DNA of 6,636 nt. It comes from an uncultured Phycisphaerales bacterium. Lineage in GTDB: Bacteria; Planctomycetota; Phycisphaerae; Sedimentisphaerales; Anaerobacaceae. The stretch is from assembly GCA_937927975.1 (NCBI GenBank), contig CALEZT010000203.1, forward strand, positions 1 through 6,636, in the 5' to 3' direction. The notes beneath the pieces were generated by a model that saw only the letters and a program-made list of their open reading frames with translations, was not told the DNA's origin and made no database searches. Of this stretch, positions 1 through 6,017 are shown piece after piece. The position numbers and the translations under genes were made by a program. Positions within the stretch are counted from its first letter, which is position 1. Each line of letters opens with the position of its first letter.

Positions 1-62
1 TTCTCGACGTCGCCCTTCTCGTTGCCCTTGGCGACGTTGCAGAACCGCGTCTCGACCCCATG
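1..62 (-). mobile_element. IS21-family transposase (IstA) fragment, cut by the window edge
   Basis: Read on the minus strand from position 62 to 3, the frame gives HGVETRFCNVAKGNEKGDVE. I recognise this as resembling the 'FCN...GNEKGxVE' segment of IS21-family IstA transposases, where the last Glu belongs to the DDE catalytic triad. The same frame hits a TAG at 86-84, only about eight codons upstream, and the ankyrin gene ends at 108. The N-terminal two thirds of a normal IstA are therefore absent, and this is a truncated remnant or a join to a different locus. The reading continues off the window, so the 3' side is unknown. The family call rests on one short motif recalled from memory and has not been searched. 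Confidence 0.55.
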
Positions 63-75
63 ATTAATTCTCCTC
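59..75 (-). promoter_or_regulatory. Ribosome binding site plus ATG of a possible interrupted downstream gene
   Basis: On the minus strand GAGGAG (75-70) is followed eight bases later by ATG (61-59), 46 bases after the ankyrin stop. GGAG at 6-8 bases is the layout used by the four internal genes of the cluster, so it may mark the start of a sixth operon gene. The frame opened by this ATG is rich in Arg, Ser, Thr and Ala over 20 codons and looks like an out-of-frame reading. The neighbouring frame instead gives the IS21-like peptide. Either the real downstream gene is broken right at its start, or the site is chance. Confidence 0.3.
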
Positions 76-107
76 GCTGAGATCTACTTCAAGATATCGG
101 ATGGCCC

Positions 108-1607
108 CTATATCGCTCCGTGTCCTCTTAGAAATGTGGCGATATCAGTGTACCCTCCCTCCTGTGCCGCCTCCAGAGTTCCTGCCCCCATCGCATTTCG
201 GGCATTTACATCGGCACCGGCGTCTACCAACGCCCTTACGGCCTTCATATGACCCCGCAACGCCGCCACCATCAAGGCTGTCTGCCCACTTTCGCACTTT
301 GCATCGACGTTAGCGCGAGCTTGCACAAGCACTTTCACGATATCTGCGTGTCCCAAGAATGCTGCCGCGTACAGCGGCGTCCCGGCATCAGGACTCTTGG
401 CGTTCGCATCGGCACCAGCCTCTAACAAGGCGCTCGCGACTTGACTATACCCATTCACTGCTGCTATCCAAAGAGGCGTTATTCCCTCGGCGCTCTTGGC
501 GTTGACATCGGCTCCAGCCACTAACAGAGCCTTGGCAGCCTCCACATGGCCCTTCTGTGCCGCCCAATGCAACGCCGTCTTGCATTTGTCGTCCTTAGCA
601 TCCACCTCCGCTTCCGCTTCCAGCAATACACTGAGAATATCGACACGCCCTTCCTGGGCCGCTATGGAGAGTGCGGATTCTCCACCAGGCGATCTTGCAT
701 TCACATCGGCATGGGCCTCGACGAGCAATCGGAGGACTTCTACGTGGCCATTCATCGCCGCTGCCATCAAAGGGGTGGCGCCGTTGCCATCCTTGACGTT
801 CACATCGAAACCAGATTCCACCAAAAGCGTCACAACATCCACGCGTCCTTCAAATGCCGCCATCACCAGCGCATTTGTCGTGTCATCGGCCTTGGCCCCG
901 ACCAAGACTCTGACCACTTCCAAATGGCCATTCTGGGCTGCCATCCGCAAAGCAGTCATTCCATTGCTGTCTTTCGCATTGACATCGGCTCCAGCCTCGA
1001 TTAGAAGAAGGACAGAGTCTACCTGGCCTTCGTGTGCTGCCATCATTATCGCAGTCCTGCCATTCGAGTCCTTACTCTCCACATCGGCTCTTGCTTCTAC
1101 CAGTGCCCTCAGAACCTCGGTGTGCCCTTTGCGTGATGCGATATGCACTGCTGATATTCCTGTGACGTCCTTGGCATTCACGTCTGCTTTGTTTTCCAGG
1201 AGGACTCTGGCGACCTGACTGTTACCGGTGTTGCATGGGATCATCAGAACGGTGACGCCTTTACTGGTCTTTGCATTGGCGTCTGCCCCAGCCTTAAGTA
1301 GAACCCGGGCAACGTCTGCGTGACCATTTAGTGCCGCCAATCCCAGAGCGGTGGCGTCTTTCGAATGCCTGGTTTCCACGCTGGCGTTCGCTTCAAGCAG
1401 AATCTCGACGACCTCCTTGTGACCTTTTTGGGCGGCCAGCATCAGAGCCGTGAAGCCATCGGCATCACGGGCATTCACCTTTACTTTAGCTCTCATGAGT
1501 GCCTTGAGTGTTTCCGCATTACCATCCCCTGCTGCCCTTACGAAGGCGACTACATCCTCGGATACTCTGCAGCCAAAGACGGACTTGATCATACCAAGAA
1601 TACTCAT
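108..1607 (-). CDS. Ankyrin-repeat protein, about 15 repeats
   Basis: This 499-residue protein is almost entirely ankyrin repeats, which bind protein partners rather than catalyse reactions. An N-terminal segment (1-18) is followed by a diverged capping repeat (19-51). Thirteen repeats at 52-474 follow the pattern TALxxAAxxGHxEVVxxLLxAGADVNAK, and a shortened C-terminal cap (475-499) ends the protein. All inner repeats are 33 residues except the one at 217-243, which is 27. I chose the ATG at 1607 because AAGGAG lies eight bases upstream. A longer in-frame start at 2096 would overlap the phosphatase gene and adds no recognisable domain. There is no signal peptide or membrane segment. It is the last intact gene of the cluster, 65 bp after the PP2C stop. 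I infer a scaffold or inhibitor for the kinase/phosphatase pair; no specific function is visible. Confidence 0.9.
   Translation of the reverse strand: MSILGMIKSVFGCRVSEDVVAFVRAAGDGNAETLKALMRAKVKVNARDADGFTALMLAAQKGHKEVVEILLEANASVETRHSKDATALGLAALNGHADVARVLLKAGADANAKTSKGVTVLMIPCNTGNSQVARVLLENKADVNAKDVTGISAVHIASRKGHTEVLRALVEARADVESKDSNGRTAIMMAAHEGQVDSVLLLIEAGADVNAKDSNGMTALRMAAQNGHLEVVRVLVGAKADDTTNALVMAAFEGRVDVVTLLVESGFDVNVKDGNGATPLMAAAMNGHVEVLRLLVEAHADVNARSPGGESALSIAAQEGRVDILSVLLEAEAEVDAKDDKCKTALHWAAQKGHVEAAKALLVAGADVNAKSAEGITPLWIAAVNGYSQVASALLEAGADANAKSPDAGTPLYAAAFLGHADIVKVLVQARANVDAKCESGQTALMVAALRGHMKAVRALVDAGADVNARNAMGAGTLEAAQEGGYTDIATFLRGHGAI
111..1454 (-). repeat. Tandem 99-bp coding repeat (ankyrin array)
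   Basis: The DNA repeats with a 99-bp period, seen on the plus strand as recurring 'gcatt(c/g)acatcggc' and 'tggcc' blocks. One unit (959-879) is 81 bp, having lost 18 bp in the inter-repeat loop. The copies have diverged at DNA level, so the array is unlikely to have been collapsed during assembly. It also creates long open frames on the opposite strand that are not genes. Confidence 0.85.
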
Positions 1608-1615
1608 GACGTAAT

Positions 1616-1621
1616 CTCCTT
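1616..1621 (-). promoter_or_regulatory. Ribosome binding site of the ankyrin gene
   Basis: AAGGAG on the minus strand lies eight bases before the ATG at 1607-1605. This decides the start against the longer open frame that reaches back to 2096. Confidence 0.8.
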
Positions 1622-1672
1622 GTGTGGTTATCTGTTCTTCATACTTGGAATTGTCATCATTTGCTGTATCGG

Positions 1673-2452
1673 TCAATCCGAAGTGGGACGACGATATCCG
1701 TGGAAGTCCACTAAGACCGCGGTCACATTGTCTTTTCCACCCGCCCGATTGGCTGCTTTGATGAGATTGTCGCACGCCTTCTGGGGATCTGCTTGCGCCT
1801 TCAGGATCTCTCCGATCTGTCCATCCGAAAGCATCCCTGTCAGCCCATCCGAGCACAGCAGAAGCCGATCGCCTCGCTTTAGCCCCATCGTCAAGAGGTC
1901 GGGGATGGCCTCGCCTCCCATGCCAACAAAGCGTGAGAGCTGGCCCTTTGCGGGATGTGTGCACGCCTCTTCTTGGGCAATCTGACCAGTGCGCAGGAGA
2001 ATCCCCACAATGGAGTGATCCATGGTCAACTGGACCAGTTGACCTTCTCGATAAAGATATGCCCGGCTGTCTCCCATGTGGACAATATGCACCCATCGTT
2101 TCCGCAGCAAAGCCAAGACCAGCGTGGCTCCCATCCCTTTGAGTCCGGCCTTATCCGAACTTTCCGTGTTGATCTTCCAGCTCAACTCCTTTACCGCACC
2201 ACACAGAATCCGACGGATTTCCTTGGCTGGTGGGTTACCTGCCCCTGCGAGCCGTTGTTCGAGCATTAGGGGAAGGACACGGACTACGATCTGTGATGCC
2301 ATGGCTCCGGCTTGGTGTCCTCCCACACCGTCAGACACGATGAATAGACTGCGTGAGTTGTCAACCAGATACGAATCCTCGTTGTTTTCTCGCATGCGCC
2401 CGATATCACTCGCAGAACCAGCAAAGATACTCAAACAGGTTGTCTTGGCCAT
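1673..2452 (-). CDS. PP2C-type Ser/Thr protein phosphatase
   Basis: A 259-residue, single-domain PPM/PP2C metal-dependent phosphatase of the PrpC/Stp type, expected to remove phosphate from Ser/Thr residues with two Mn/Mg ions. The motifs are in the right order: RENNED (21-26), SDGVGGHQAG (40-49), GMGATL (106-111), HMGDSRAYL (125-133), SDGLTGML (201-208) and KDNVTAVLVDF (240-250). The metal-binding Asp residues are present (D26, D41, D202, D241). The length is normal for the bacterial family, and there is no membrane segment. The start at 2452 is set by AGGAG eight bases upstream and by the usual N-terminal layout; an in-frame Met at 2542 would overlap the kinase gene. It lies 11 bp after that kinase gene, the common kinase/phosphatase pairing, so the two neighbouring kinases or their targets are its likely substrates. 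No key residue is missing. Confidence 0.95.
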   Translation of the reverse strand: MAKTTCLSIFAGSASDIGRMRENNEDSYLVDNSRSLFIVSDGVGGHQAGAMASQIVVRVLPLMLEQRLAGAGNPPAKEIRRILCGAVKELSWKINTESSDKAGLKGMGATLVLALLRKRWVHIVHMGDSRAYLYREGQLVQLTMDHSIVGILLRTGQIAQEEACTHPAKGQLSRFVGMGGEAIPDLLTMGLKRGDRLLLCSDGLTGMLSDGQIGEILKAQADPQKACDNLIKAANRAGGKDNVTAVLVDFHGYRRPTSD

Positions 2453-2460
2453 TATTGCTT

Positions 2461-2466
2461 CTCCTA
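2461..2466 (-). promoter_or_regulatory. Ribosome binding site of the phosphatase gene, overlapping the kinase stop
   Basis: TAGGAG on the minus strand contains both the TAG stop of the upstream kinase (2466-2464) and the AGGAG that serves the ATG at 2452-2450. Ribosomes finishing the kinase would sit on this site, so translational coupling of kinase and phosphatase is likely. Confidence 0.75.
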
Positions 2467-4476
2467 AGGCAGAGGCAACGGACCTTGCCAATTCGCCGCC
2501 ATTTCCTCCAACTTCCTTCGCACTCCCTCTGGGCGCAACCAACCGTAGCCGGCACAGCCAAGAGTATACAGCAACTGCCCGAAGTCGTCTTCAGTCCACG
2601 TCGGCTTGCCTTTTCGCGTTAAGGACAGGCAGATCTGCTCCTCACTGGATTCACCCTCAGACGGTAGATTCGCTGCATAGGGCGCATGCAACGTCAGGAA
2701 GTTGGTCAAATACGGCTGTGCCCCCTCGCTCCAGTCCGCCCAGCCGGGGAATTCGTATTCCCAATCTAGCTCCCAGAGACGAAGTGTTGTATCCCAACTT
2801 ACAGACAATCCCCAACGTCCATCTGGGCTGATCGCAACGGACTCAACAGAATATGTGTGTCCCTCAAACACTCGCAGGCATTTCCCAGTCGAAAGATCCC
2901 ACAGACGCAGTGTCTTATCGCAACTTCCGGACCCCCCCCATCGTCCATCTGGACTGATCGCAACGGACTCAACAGAAGATGTGTGTCCCTCAAAAAGCCG
3001 CACACAGTGGCCACAGCAATTCTCTTCCGAGTGGGCTGAGCCAAGTAATCGTTTGAACCCGACGGAATCTCGTCTCTTGTCTGTGACTCCTTCCAATTTC
3101 TTGATCGCCGACTCCGCATCTCCTCGCTCCAAATGAACCCGCGCCGCCAGCATCCGAGATCTATTCTTGTACTCAGGGGACTTCTCTGACTCTGCCAATT
3201 GCGATATAACCGCAGTGTCCGTCACGTGCCCCGACCGCCACAGGAAGAGGCCACGGTTATATACTGATTCTGGATGCAACGGGTCGTCTGTTACTGCCCC
3301 CTCGAACTTCGCCTCCGCCTCGTCTGGGTAACCCAAGTCAAGAAGGCTTATCCCCTGATTCGAGAGAGCATCCGCCCACGCTGTCACCGGTTCAGGGGCC
3401 TCACGCGGATACGTACCACCAATGGCCTGTTCGTATGATTGCCTCAGAGAACTGATCACCTCGGCCATATCTCTCGGCCGTTCCTCAGAACTCTGCTTGA
3501 AGCACTTGGAGAGCAGATTGGCTAGACCTGTGGGCATTTTCGGAATGGAGTTGTCTTCTGGTCCGTTATCAAGGTAGCTCTGAAGGGCCTGCGGCGCCAA
3601 CTGGCCTGTCTGCCAGAAGACTTCCCCTGCGAACATCTCCAGGATGCATAGCCCGAAGCTCCAGATATCAGTCCGGCGAGTCAGCGGCTGTTTGTTCGCC
3701 TGTTCCGGTGAACAATATGCCGGCGTATGTCCTCCCGAGGAAACCAGGATGCTTTGCCGGCCACCATGAACTGTCTGCTCGCCGGTAGCTGCACGGGCCT
3801 TCGCCAAGCCAAAATCTGTCACCTTTGCAATCCCCTCCGGCGTCAACAGGATGTTGGCCGGTTTGATGTCCTGATGTACCAGGCCCTGCTCATGGGCATG
3901 CTGAAGGCCCCAAGCCGCCTGAATCGCAATGTCCAGCATCCGCTTGAGGGCTTCCTCTGAACCACCTTCGTAGAGCTTCTTGGATTCGATCCAGTCCTTG
4001 AGACTCCCTCCCTCCACGTACTCCGCGAAGACGCGAGGGATGTTCCCCAGCATCCGAACGTAGTAGCAGCAGACGATGTGCTCGTGCAGCCCAAGGCCGA
4101 TCCATGTCAGGCACTCTCGAACGAAGTTCTCCTTCTGCTGCTGGTTCTGGAAATGCTCGGCTCGGGGGTTCTTGACGGCTATATCTAGCTCCCAATCCTT
4201 GTGGAACACGCGGTAGACCAGTCCCATTCCACCGCCGCTGTGGATCTGCTTGACTTCATACTTATCAAGGATCACGTCGCCGACGTTCCATTCAAGGGAG
4301 ACATTGGCCCGAGCATCCTGAGGGCTGACGGACTCCTGGGAAGGAGCAGCCCTCCCTACGACCTGCGTGGCTTCCGCGGCAGATGAGCCTGCGTTCTGTA
4401 CCTGTGGTTCCGGCTTGTTCTGGGCCTTCTTACCTCCCAGGATCTTTGACAGCCAACCTTGCTTCTTTGATGCCAT
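2464..4476 (-). CDS. Ser/Thr protein kinase with TPR-like and WD40 repeats and a novel C-terminal region
   Basis: A 670-residue multidomain kinase. A low-complexity linker (1-64) rich in Ala, Gln, Ser and Pro leads to a Hanks-type kinase domain (about 72-348). It has the glycine loop HSGGGMGLVY (79-88), ATP-binding Lys K102, catalytic loop HQDIKPANILL (201-211; D203, K205, N208), DFG (221-223) and CSPEQ in the APE position. The catalytic-loop Arg is Gln (HQD), making it a non-RD kinase. About three TPR-like helical repeats (366-478) follow, then two 42-residue WD40 repeats (491-574), then a 96-residue tail (575-670) shared with the WD40 gene at 6018-6591. No membrane segment is seen. The ATG has GCGGAG upstream, with six bases between GGAG and ATG, and starts 19 bp after the FHA-kinase stop. 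Two WD40 repeats are too few for a closed propeller. I infer phosphorylation of partners bound by the repeats; substrates are unknown. Confidence 0.93.
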   Translation of the reverse strand: MASKKQGWLSKILGGKKAQNKPEPQVQNAGSSAAEATQVVGRAAPSQESVSPQDARANVSLEWNVGDVILDKYEVKQIHSGGGMGLVYRVFHKDWELDIAVKNPRAEHFQNQQQKENFVRECLTWIGLGLHEHIVCCYYVRMLGNIPRVFAEYVEGGSLKDWIESKKLYEGGSEEALKRMLDIAIQAAWGLQHAHEQGLVHQDIKPANILLTPEGIAKVTDFGLAKARAATGEQTVHGGRQSILVSSGGHTPAYCSPEQANKQPLTRRTDIWSFGLCILEMFAGEVFWQTGQLAPQALQSYLDNGPEDNSIPKMPTGLANLLSKCFKQSSEERPRDMAEVISSLRQSYEQAIGGTYPREAPEPVTAWADALSNQGISLLDLGYPDEAEAKFEGAVTDDPLHPESVYNRGLFLWRSGHVTDTAVISQLAESEKSPEYKNRSRMLAARVHLERGDAESAIKKLEGVTDKRRDSVGFKRLLGSAHSEENCCGHCVRLFEGHTSSVESVAISPDGRWGGSGSCDKTLRLWDLSTGKCLRVFEGHTYSVESVAISPDGRWGLSVSWDTTLRLWELDWEYEFPGWADWSEGAQPYLTNFLTLHAPYAANLPSEGESSEEQICLSLTRKGKPTWTEDDFGQLLYTLGCAGYGWLRPEGVRRKLEEMAANWQGPLPLP
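2467..2754 (-). other. Uncharacterised C-terminal domain of the WD40 kinase
   Basis: Residues 575-670 of the kinase begin with EFPGWADW after the last WD40 strand LWELDW. They carry NFLTLHAPYAANLP, PTWTEDDF and GYGWLRPEGVRRKLEEMAANW before a short Pro/Leu end. The segment looks largely helical and has no Cys or His cluster for metal. It aligns without gaps to the tail of the protein at 6018-6591, so I treat it as a domain rather than a linker. I cannot name a family for it. Confidence 0.65.
2755..3006 (-). repeat. Two tandem 126-bp WD40-coding repeats
   Basis: Two 42-codon units (3006-2881 and 2880-2755) share long identical stretches; for example, the plus-strand block atcgcaacggactcaacaga occurs at both 2831 and 2957. 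Each unit encodes an FEGHT...SVESVAISPDGRW...D.TLRLW pattern. Such close similarity suggests recent duplication or gene conversion. It also makes copy number prone to loss in the cell or in short-read assembly. Confidence 0.85.
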
Positions 4477-4482
4477 TCGGCG

Positions 4483-4488
4483 CTCCGC
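4483..4488 (-). promoter_or_regulatory. Ribosome binding site of the WD40 kinase gene
   Basis: GCGGAG on the minus strand lies six bases before the ATG at 4476-4474, inside the 19-bp gap after the FHA-kinase stop. The short gap supports cotranscription. Confidence 0.65.
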
Positions 4489-4495
4489 AGATGTG

Positions 4496-5980
4496 CTATA
4501 GTGCCTTCTTCAACGCCTTGCGTATTTCTTCTGCATCCTGGAACCGCTGTGCTGGCTCGTTTGCCACAGCCCGGTCGATGACATCCGCCAGTCTCACGGG
4601 AATACTCGAATCCCGCGTCCGGATCGGAACGATGCACCCCTGCAAGACAGCCTCTACTGGGTCCTGTCCTCGTCTGAGCTCACGGGGCAATTGTCCTGTG
4701 AGCATGTTATAGAACGTCGCACCAATGCTCCACACATCGCTGACCGGCTTGGCGTACTTGAAGTTGATCAGTTGTTCCCGGGGCATGAAGACAGGAGTGC
4801 CGGCGTAACTCCCAGTCATCGTCATGCCGCTCAATCCCGCCTTCTGGAAGTTCTTCGCCAAGCCGAAATCAGCGACCTTGGCAGCGACTTTCCTACCTGA
4901 GCCGCACAGGAGTATGTTACAGGGCTTGATGTCCCGGTGGACAAGATCCTTCATATGAGCGTGGGCGAGTCCTTCGAGTGATTGCAGCATGATGGGGGCA
5001 GCCAGATCCAGAGGGACTTTGCCGCCGTGATGAGCCATCAGATCCCCCACGCTGCCGCCGTCGCAGTATTCCATGACGAAGTAGAAAACCGATCCGGCCG
5101 ACCCGTGATCAATGAATTCCACAATGTTCGTGTGGTGTAGGCCACGGATCAAATCCATTTCACGCCTGAACTGTTCACACGACCGTTCGTCGACGGCGAC
5201 CTTGGAGAGCATGATCTTCACCGCCACGCGCTGGCCACCCTTCTTTTGACGAGCGAGGTAGACCGCGCCCATCCCACCGATACCGATCTTTCTTTCGATC
5301 TCATATCCCTCGATCGCAAGCAACGCATCTTTGCCCCGCTCCTTGGCTCCCTGCTCAAGGATCTGATTGAGGAGTTGGGCCGGGTCTGCTTCAGCTTTCT
5401 TTTGACAGGACTGGCAAATGTAGTCTCCCCGCCTGGCCTTGCCCACCTCGTCCGACACGTCCTTGCCACACTTCTGGCAGCGGACCGGTTCCAGTCTATT
5501 GGCCGGCTTCAACGAAGGCGTCAACTTCCTCTTACAGGACACACAGATGAACGTCTTACCGATCCAGGCGCATTTGGCTAGGTCCTTATCGGCGATCGAG
5601 CCACCGCATTGGCAGCAGACCGCCGGCATCTCGATGCTGACCTTGAGAGTTGTGTCACCGACCATTATCTGGTCGCCTTCTTTGAGATCTACCTCCGGAT
5701 ACCTGCGTCTGGCGCCCTCCTCCGGCGTCTCGCCCTTCTCCCGACCACCATACTTCGTGCCGTTGACATACGTTCCATTACAGCTACCCAGGTCACGTAT
5801 TCTCGCGTCAGGTGGATTGATCTCGAGGATGAAATGGTGCCGAGATACTGCAGGATCATCAGGGAGACAGGCATGACAATCATCCAGCCGGCCAAGAAGG
5901 AATGTGTCGTGCTCATCGAAGATAAATTGCCTCCCCTGCATAGGGCCGTTGATGGTTTCGAGTCTTATCTTTCCCAACAT
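4496..5980 (-). CDS. FHA / double zinc-ribbon / Ser-Thr protein kinase
   Basis: A 494-residue kinase with an unusual N-terminal layout. An FHA domain, which binds phosphothreonine peptides, spans about 24-115 and shows LLGR (28-31), SRHHF (46-50) and NGTYVNG (68-74). Two CxxC-CxxC zinc-binding modules follow: C122/C125 with C146/C149, and C168/C171 with C189/C192. A short linker leads to a complete Hanks-type kinase (226-490): IGIGGMGAVY (232-241), VAVK with K255, E274, HRDIKPCNILL (348-358), DFG (371-373) and D415. The APE motif reads PRE (400-402). All catalytic residues are present, so it should be active. No membrane segment is seen, unlike PknB-type receptor kinases. The start at 5980 has GGAG seven bases upstream and leaves the FHA domain intact; an in-frame Met at 6118 would overlap the preceding gene. 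It may read phosphothreonines made by itself or by the next kinase (inference). Confidence 0.94.
   Translation of the reverse strand: MLGKIRLETINGPMQGRQFIFDEHDTFLLGRLDDCHACLPDDPAVSRHHFILEINPPDARIRDLGSCNGTYVNGTKYGGREKGETPEEGARRRYPEVDLKEGDQIMVGDTTLKVSIEMPAVCCQCGGSIADKDLAKCAWIGKTFICVSCKRKLTPSLKPANRLEPVRCQKCGKDVSDEVGKARRGDYICQSCQKKAEADPAQLLNQILEQGAKERGKDALLAIEGYEIERKIGIGGMGAVYLARQKKGGQRVAVKIMLSKVAVDERSCEQFRREMDLIRGLHHTNIVEFIDHGSAGSVFYFVMEYCDGGSVGDLMAHHGGKVPLDLAAPIMLQSLEGLAHAHMKDLVHRDIKPCNILLCGSGRKVAAKVADFGLAKNFQKAGLSGMTMTGSYAGTPVFMPREQLINFKYAKPVSDVWSIGATFYNMLTGQLPRELRRGQDPVEAVLQGCIVPIRTRDSSIPVRLADVIDRAVANEPAQRFQDAEEIRKALKKAL
5405..5617 (-). other. Tandem zinc-ribbon modules between FHA and kinase domains
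   Basis: Residues 122-149 carry CxxC, 20 residues, CxxC. Residues 168-192 carry CxxC, 17 residues, CxxC, with an RCQKCGKDV / YICQSCQKK pattern. The spacing fits LIM-like or ribbon zinc folds that mediate protein contacts. Zinc binding is inferred from cysteine spacing only. Confidence 0.8.
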
Positions 5981-5987
5981 ATGATTG

Positions 5988-5993
5988 CTCCAA
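5988..5993 (-). promoter_or_regulatory. Ribosome binding site of the FHA-kinase gene
   Basis: TTGGAG on the minus strand lies seven bases before the ATG at 5980-5978 and inside the 37-bp gap after the WD40 gene stop. It decides the start against the Met at 6118. Confidence 0.65.
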
Positions 5994-6017
5994 GCTGCTG
6001 CTAATAGCCCAAACTGT

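Noticed and set aside
1..61. Gene beginning at the ATG at 61-59
   Set aside because: Only 20 codons are visible and their Arg/Ser/Thr/Ala-rich text looks out of frame; I kept the ribosome binding site as a low-confidence signal but did not call a gene.
496..1218. Long plus-strand open frame of 240 codons, and a second overlapping one
   Set aside because: It is antisense to the ankyrin array; its Ser/Thr/Ala-rich periodic text is the mirror of the 99-bp repeat, and it has no ribosome binding site or recognisable domain.
111..1454. CRISPR-like regular spacing
   Set aside because: The period is 99 bp of diverged coding repeat translating to ankyrin motifs; there are no short identical repeats with unrelated spacers.
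1550..1607. Possible lipoprotein signal at the ankyrin N-terminus (MSILGMIKSVFGC)
   Set aside because: The hydrophobic stretch is too short, it is broken by Lys and Gly, and the residues before Cys do not form a proper lipobox.
1608..1672. Terminator or internal promoter in the 65-bp gap between phosphatase and ankyrin genes
   Set aside because: I see no stable hairpin with a T run and no convincing -35/-10 pair; only the ribosome binding site is supported.
1608..2096. N-terminal extension of the ankyrin frame
   Set aside because: It overlaps most of the phosphatase gene in another frame, is Arg/Ser/Gly-rich without a domain, and the ATG at 1607 has a far better ribosome binding site.
2076..2831. 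Plus-strand open frame of 251 codons across the phosphatase/kinase junction
   Set aside because: It lies opposite two well-supported genes, shows a low-complexity Pro/Ser/Arg composition and no domain.
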